Part shown: in pieces, positions 60,105-64,000 of the stretch
Layout of the letters: the number at the start of each line of letters is the position of its first letter
Position numbering within the stretch: the stretch's first letter is position 1
Assembly (NCBI RefSeq): GCF_015351235.1
Contig: NZ_JADKSJ010000002.1
Location: forward strand, 62,001 to 126,000
Direction: 5' to 3'
DNA: 64,000 nucleotides
From: Plantibacter sp. VKM Ac-2880
GTDB taxonomy: Bacteria > Actinomycetota > Actinomycetes > Actinomycetales > Microbacteriaceae
Notes under the pieces: model-generated
Database searches by the model: none
Told to the model about the DNA's origin: nothing
What the model saw: only the letters and a program-made list of their open reading frames with translations
Position numbers and translations under genes: made by a program

Positions 60105-61334
60105 TCAGGCTCGCCCGTGTCTCCGCGCGGCGAGGTCTGCCTCGATCGTCGTGGGGCGTCCCGTGATCCGGCCCGCGACGGCGCACAGCGCACCCGTCGC
60201 CAGCAACAGGACGAGCGGCACCGTCCACGACCCCGTGACCGCGTGGAGCAGGCTCACGACCAGCGGGCCCAGGGCACCGAGGGTGTAGCCGACACTCTGG
60301 ACGAACCCGCTGAGGGCGACCGCGCCATCGTGACTCGCGGTCCGGAGGTTGATGAGGACGAGGGCGAGCGGGAACAGCAGGGGGCCGAGCCCCGCGAGCA
60401 GGACCCACAACCAGGTCAGGGTCGCCGGCCACAAGAGCAAGCCGAGATAGCCGAGCACGAAACAGGCGCTCGCAACGTACACGAGGACCGCCACGTTCCG
60501 CAGCCGGGCGACGAGCATCGGGACGATGAGACTCGCCGGCACCCCCATCGCGGAGAAGAGCGAGAGCAGGAGGCCACCCTGCGCGGGCGTGACGCCCGCC
60601 ACGTCGGTGACGATGGTGGGCAACCAGGTGAACATCGCATAGGCGTTCAGCGAGGAGGTGGCGAACACCGCCGCGATCGCCCAGGCGATCGGCGACCGGT
60701 GGACCAGGACACGCCCGCGCGGCTCCTCGATCTCCGGGTCGGCCGCTGCCGCGCGGGCGTCCCGACGCTCCCTGACGATGAGCCCGATCCACGGCACCAC
60801 GGCGAGCATCGCGACGATGGACCACACGCCGAGCGACACGTGCCAACCCGCCACGTCGGCCACCGGCACGGCGATGAGCGGCGGCAGGAAGGTGCTCACC
60901 GACAGGACCGTCGCGTAGAGCGAGGTCACGAGACCGACCCGATCGGGGAAGTACTTCTTGACGAGCGGCGGGAGGACGACGTTGCCGATGCCGATGCCGG
61001 CGAAGCAGAGCGCACTGCCGATCGCGAGGACGGCGAAGTTCGGCGCGAGGGACCGCACCAGGTGCCCGGCGACGATCGACCCGAGCGCGATGAGCAGCAC
61101 CGGCTCGAGGTGCAGCCGTCGCACCAGGCGCGGCGTGAAGACGCCGAACAGGGCGAAGCACAGCGGCGGAAGCATGCCGAGCAGCCCCAGGCCGACCGAG
61201 CCGACACCGATGTCGCCGTCGATCTCGGCGAAGATCGGTGACAGGGACGTGACGGCCGTCCGCAGGTTCGCCGCGACGAGGACGATGCCGACGAGCGCGA
61301 GGACCCTTCCCCGCCAGAGGGGACGCGGCCCCAC
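60105..61334 (-). CDS. MFS transporter (CynX/NimT family)
   Basis: A 409-residue major facilitator with twelve helices. The N-terminal helix reads LWRGRVLALVGIVLVAANLR followed by TAVTSLSPIFAEI, the hallmark of the CynX/NimT cyanate and nitroimidazole subfamily; VRRLHLEPVLLIALGSIVAG and FAGIGIGNVVLPPLVKKYFP are further family motifs. Substrates of members vary (cyanate, nitroimidazoles, others), so this one is unassigned. The GTG at 61334 overlaps the ribF stop by one base (TAGTG), so it is likely the last gene of the truB-ribF operon. The frame stays open upstream only inside ribF. Confidence 0.9.
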   Translation of the reverse strand: MGPRPLWRGRVLALVGIVLVAANLRTAVTSLSPIFAEIDGDIGVGSVGLGLLGMLPPLCFALFGVFTPRLVRRLHLEPVLLIALGSIVAGHLVRSLAPNFAVLAIGSALCFAGIGIGNVVLPPLVKKYFPDRVGLVTSLYATVLSVSTFLPPLIAVPVADVAGWHVSLGVWSIVAMLAVVPWIGLIVRERRDARAAAADPEIEEPRGRVLVHRSPIAWAIAAVFATSSLNAYAMFTWLPTIVTDVAGVTPAQGGLLLSLFSAMGVPASLIVPMLVARLRNVAVLVYVASACFVLGYLGLLLWPATLTWLWVLLAGLGPLLFPLALVLINLRTASHDGAVALSGFVQSVGYTLGALGPLVVSLLHAVTGSWTVPLVLLLATGALCAVAGRITGRPTTIEADLAARRHGRA

Positions 61335-62266
61335 TAGGACAGCATCCGGCGTGCGCGCTCGACGTCGTCGGTCATCTGGACGATCAGCGGTTCGATCCCG
61401 GTGAACGCGACCATGCCGCGGATCCGCTCCACGAACTGCACCTCGACCTCGTCGTCGTACAGGTCGAGGTCGGTCTCGTCGAGCACGTAGGCCTCGACCT
61501 GCTTCTGCGGCACCCCGTCGAAGGTCGGGTTGTTCCCGACGGAGATCGCGGCCGGGTAGGACCGCCCGCGCCACCGCAGCCAGCCGGCGTACACGCCGTC
61601 GGCGGGGATGAGCCCCTGCGAATCGGGAGACAGGTTGGCGGTCGGGAACCCGAGTTCGCGGCCGCGCTTCGCCCCGTGCACGACGATGCCGCGCACCTCC
61701 GGCGGGCGGCCGAGGAGCCGCGAGGCCTCCCGGACGTCGCCCTCCTCGAGCAGTTCGCGGATCCACGTGGACGACACGCGGCGACCGCTTTCCGGACGGA
61801 CGTCGTCGACGACGTGCACCGAGAAGCCGTAGACCTCACCGAAGGACTCCAGGGTGGCGACGGTGCCGAGGCCCCGATGCCCGAAGCGGAAGTCCTCGCC
61901 GACCAGCACCCGCTTGGCGTGGAGCGCGCCGACGAGGATCGACGTGACGAACTCCTCGGGCGTCAAGAGGGCGAGGGCCTGGTCGAAACGCAGCAGGAGG
62001 GCGGCATCGACACCCGCTGACGCCAGTAGTCCGAGCTTCTGCTCGTTGCTGACGAGTGAGGCCGGGCAGCGGTCGGGGTTGATGAGGCTCAACGGGTTGC
62101 GGTCGAAGGTGACCGCGACCGAGTCGAGCCCGTCGGACGCAGCAGCTTCGAGCAGGGCGGCGATGACGGCGCGGTGTCCGCTGTGCACGCCGTCGAACTT
62201 GCCGATGGTGACGGCCGACGGCCCGAAGCCGTCCGGGACCTGATCGAGCTCGGTGAAGGTGATCAT
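61334..62266 (-). CDS. ribF: bifunctional riboflavin kinase/FAD synthetase
   Basis: A 310-residue enzyme that converts riboflavin to FMN and then FAD. The N-terminal nucleotidyltransferase domain has VTIGKFDGVHSGHRAVIAAL and GEDFRFGHRGLGT, and WIRELLEEGDVREASRLLGR. The C-terminal flavokinase domain has HGAKRGRELGFPTANL, GVYAGWLRWRGRSYPAAISV and NNPTFDG. It overlaps the upstream membrane protein gene by 4 bases (ATGA). In most actinobacteria ribF is directly downstream of truB; here two short membrane proteins intervene. Confidence 0.95.
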   Translation of the reverse strand: MITFTELDQVPDGFGPSAVTIGKFDGVHSGHRAVIAALLEAAASDGLDSVAVTFDRNPLSLINPDRCPASLVSNEQKLGLLASAGVDAALLLRFDQALALLTPEEFVTSILVGALHAKRVLVGEDFRFGHRGLGTVATLESFGEVYGFSVHVVDDVRPESGRRVSSTWIRELLEEGDVREASRLLGRPPEVRGIVVHGAKRGRELGFPTANLSPDSQGLIPADGVYAGWLRWRGRSYPAAISVGNNPTFDGVPQKQVEAYVLDETDLDLYDDEVEVQFVERIRGMVAFTGIEPLIVQMTDDVERARRMLS

Positions 62267-62682
62267 TTCGTGGTGCGCCGATGTCCGGCCAGCCACCACA
62301 GTCCGAGGACCGGGAGGACGAGCGGGATGAAGACGTACCCGCGACCGAAGACGGACCACACGGTGTCGTGCGGGAAGAGTTCCGGATCGAACAGGCTCAG
62401 CAAGCCCACGATCAACACCCCGGCGAGTTCGAACGAGATCGTGCCCCAGGCGATCCGCCGCCAGGCAGCCCCCGGTGCCACGAGCGACGCGGTCGCGAGG
62501 ATGTACACCACGGCCGCGACGGCGGAGAGCACGTAGGCCAGCGGCGCCTCGTCGAACTTGGTCGTGATCTGCACCACGGAACGCCCGGTGGCGGCCAGCG
62601 CGAGGATCCCGTAGACGGCGACGAGCACGACCCCGACACCACGGACGCGTGGACGGGACGGAGCGGTGGTGGGGAGAGCCAT
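62263..62682 (-). CDS. small four-helix membrane protein
   Basis: A 139-residue protein without a known family, predicted to have four membrane helices (VRGVGVVLVAVYGILALAAT, APLAYVLSAVAAVVYILATA, ISFELAGVLIVGLLSLFD, GYVFIPLVLPVLGLWWLAGH). The loop FDPELFPHDTVWSVFGRGY is distinctive and may serve as a family marker. It lies between the second small membrane gene and ribF, and overlaps ribF by 4 bases. The function is unknown. Confidence 0.75.
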   Translation of the reverse strand: MALPTTAPSRPRVRGVGVVLVAVYGILALAATGRSVVQITTKFDEAPLAYVLSAVAAVVYILATASLVAPGAAWRRIAWGTISFELAGVLIVGLLSLFDPELFPHDTVWSVFGRGYVFIPLVLPVLGLWWLAGHRRTTK

Positions 62683-62751
62683 GACCCATCGATTCTATGT
62701 GATCCGGACCGGCGGCCGGGCCCTTCGGAGCCTCGCGGAGGCACGGACCGC

Positions 62752-63120
62752 TCAGGCGAGCTGCACGCTCCAGATCTGCTCCATGCGGTACAGCATCACG
62801 GCGACGGCGAGACACACGACCCCGAGGACGACCGTCGACCACCGGCCCCGCTCGACGAGTGCCCAGAACCCGCCGGCGATCGGCAGGATCATGGCGGAGA
62901 TGAGATAGGTGAAGAACTCGGGCACGCTCCCGGTGGCCGTGTTGCCGAAGGCCGGCGCGGCGATGGAGACGACGAGCTGTGCGACGAGGAGCACCTCGAC
63001 GAGGGCTGTCGCCCCCATCGTGAGGTCGCTCGGCGGTCGACCGATGAGCCCGAACACGACGCAGAGAAGCCCCGCCACGACGGCGACCCCGATCTGGACG
63101 AGGGTGAACCACTCGATCAT
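62752..63120 (-). CDS. small four-helix membrane protein in the truB operon
   Basis: A 122-residue polytopic protein, MIEWFTLVQIGVAVVAGLLC at the start and WSTVVLGVVCLAVAVMLYRM near the end. The start overlaps the truB stop by 4 bases (ATGA), so it is translationally coupled to tRNA pseudouridine synthase. I know no function for it. The 69-base gap to the next small membrane protein has no terminator. Confidence 0.75.
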   Translation of the reverse strand: MIEWFTLVQIGVAVVAGLLCVVFGLIGRPPSDLTMGATALVEVLLVAQLVVSIAAPAFGNTATGSVPEFFTYLISAMILPIAGGFWALVERGRWSTVVLGVVCLAVAVMLYRMEQIWSVQLA

Positions 63121-64000
63121 GCCGACTCCTCGGCCGGGAAGTTCACGACCGACTTCAGGGAGCCGCCGCGGCGTTCGACGAGCCCCACCAACCGGCCGTC
63201 GGGCGCGATGGCCGCGATCGGTCCGGAGTGCCCTGTCGGCAGCTCGCGGTCGAGACGCTTCCCGTGGCCGAGGTCGACGGACTCCTGCTCTGTCAGCTCG
63301 AGGGCGCCGAACAGCTGCCGGGCGACGTCGGCGGGGCGCAGGAGCGCGCGCTCGACGTCGAGCTTGTCGATGGTCGAGGCCGCATGGACGTCGAACGGTC
63401 CGATCCTCGTCCGACGCAGGGCGGTCAGATGCCCGCCGACGCCGAGCGACGCACCGAGGTCGCGGGCGAGCGCGCGGATGTACGTGCCGGACGAGCAGAC
63501 CACCCGGACGTCGACGTCGATGACGGCGCCCGTTCGGCGGATGTCGGTCACGTCGAACGCGCTGACGGTGACCGCGCGGGACTTCAGCTCGACCTCGATC
63601 CCCTCGCGGGCGAGGGCGTAGGCGCGCTTCCCGCCCACCTTGATGGCGCTCACGGTGCTCGGCACCTGCTCGATGTCGCCCGTCAGCGGACGGATCGCCG
63701 CGATGATCGCCTCGTCGTCCACGCCTGACACCGCAGCCTGGTCGGCGCGCTCGGTGACCTGACCCTCGGCGTCGTCGGTGGACGTGGCCTCACCGAGCCG
63801 GATGGTCGCCGTGTACTCCTTGTCGAGACCGACGATGAAGGTCAACAGTCTCGTCGACGACCGGATGCCGAGGACGAGCAAGCCGGTGGCCATCGGGTCG
63901 AGCGTGCCGGCGTGGCCGACCTTGCGCGTGCCCGCGAGGCGTCGCACCCGCGCGACCGCATCGTGCGAGGTGTGCCCCTGCGGTTTGTCGATGAGGAGGA
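63117..64000 (-). CDS. truB: tRNA pseudouridine(55) synthase, N-terminus beyond the window
   Basis: At least 294 codons are present; the start lies past the right edge. The first visible residues are LLIDKPQGHTSHDAVARVRR, the TruB motif I, followed by KVGHAGTLDPMATGLLVLGI, which contains the catalytic Asp of HAGTLDP. Other motifs are KEYTATIRLGEATSTDDAEG and VVCSSGTYIRALARDLGASL. It makes pseudouridine-55 in the T-loop of tRNA. It is the first visible gene of the operon that continues with the membrane proteins, ribF and the MFS transporter. Confidence 0.96.
   Translation of the reverse strand, partial: LLIDKPQGHTSHDAVARVRRLAGTRKVGHAGTLDPMATGLLVLGIRSSTRLLTFIVGLDKEYTATIRLGEATSTDDAEGQVTERADQAAVSGVDDEAIIAAIRPLTGDIEQVPSTVSAIKVGGKRAYALAREGIEVELKSRAVTVSAFDVTDIRRTGAVIDVDVRVVCSSGTYIRALARDLGASLGVGGHLTALRRTRIGPFDVHAASTIDKLDVERALLRPADVARQLFGALELTEQESVDLGHGKRLDRELPTGHSGPIAAIAPDGRLVGLVERRGGSLKSVVNFPAEESA

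Overview
The window is about 69% G+C and densely packed, with many 4-base ATGA start/stop overlaps and frequent GTG starts. It looks like chromosomal DNA of a high-GC actinobacterium. Gene content (mycoredoxin, DUF779 next to an aldehyde dehydrogenase, the paired CE1758/CE1759-type flavoenzymes, a Mycobacterium-like leucine-degradation cluster) fits Microbacteriaceae or a close relative; this placement is inference. I see no insertion sequence, prophage, CRISPR array, tRNA or rRNA.

Layout. 1-11063: branched-chain amino acid (leucine) catabolism. It holds MCC-type carboxylase beta and alpha subunits, an acyl-CoA dehydrogenase, a MaoC hydratase, a CitE-like lyase (cut by the window edge) and a divergent TetR regulator. 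A small VOC/TetR pair follows, then the three branched-chain 2-oxoacid dehydrogenase genes. 11252-20724: pnp and rpsO, normally neighbours, stand 6 kb apart around an FUSC transporter, a membrane acyltransferase, an MDR oxidoreductase, a DedA protein and an amino acid permease; a membrane-anchored secreted protein follows. 20865-30638: flavin-dependent enzymes, an M4 protease with its emfourin inhibitor, a T4 endonuclease V-like repair enzyme, an MFS exporter, apt, an FKBP isomerase and an FAH-family hydrolase. 30703-44397: aspartase, a phosphodiesterase, two divergent NCS2 nucleobase transporters, a Pit phosphate transporter with a coupled small membrane protein, a DUF2207 protein, an aldo/keto reductase, an S9 oligopeptidase, phosphofructokinase and mycoredoxin.

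44455-55506: an SNF2 helicase; a GAF regulator with aldehyde dehydrogenase and DUF779; a copper ATPase/chaperone operon behind a CsoR-type palindrome; malate dehydrogenase; and an NAD(P)-binding SDR protein. 55597-59977: a deoxyribose-type operon (SorC/DeoR regulator, deoC, full-length aldehyde dehydrogenase, truncated aldehyde dehydrogenase homologue) with palindromic operators upstream. 60105-64000: truB (cut by the window end), two small membrane proteins, ribF and an MFS transporter, all overlapping in one operon.

Most transcription units end in a strong GC-rich hairpin, and several promoters carry clear palindromes that suggest local TetR, CsoR and SorC control. No plainly new multi-gene defence or biosynthetic system was found. 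The most useful leads are the truncated aldehyde dehydrogenase in the deoC operon, the Pit-coupled membrane protein, the M4/emfourin pair, the non-isovaleryl-type active site of the acyl-CoA dehydrogenase in the leucine cluster, and several unexplained inverted repeats.
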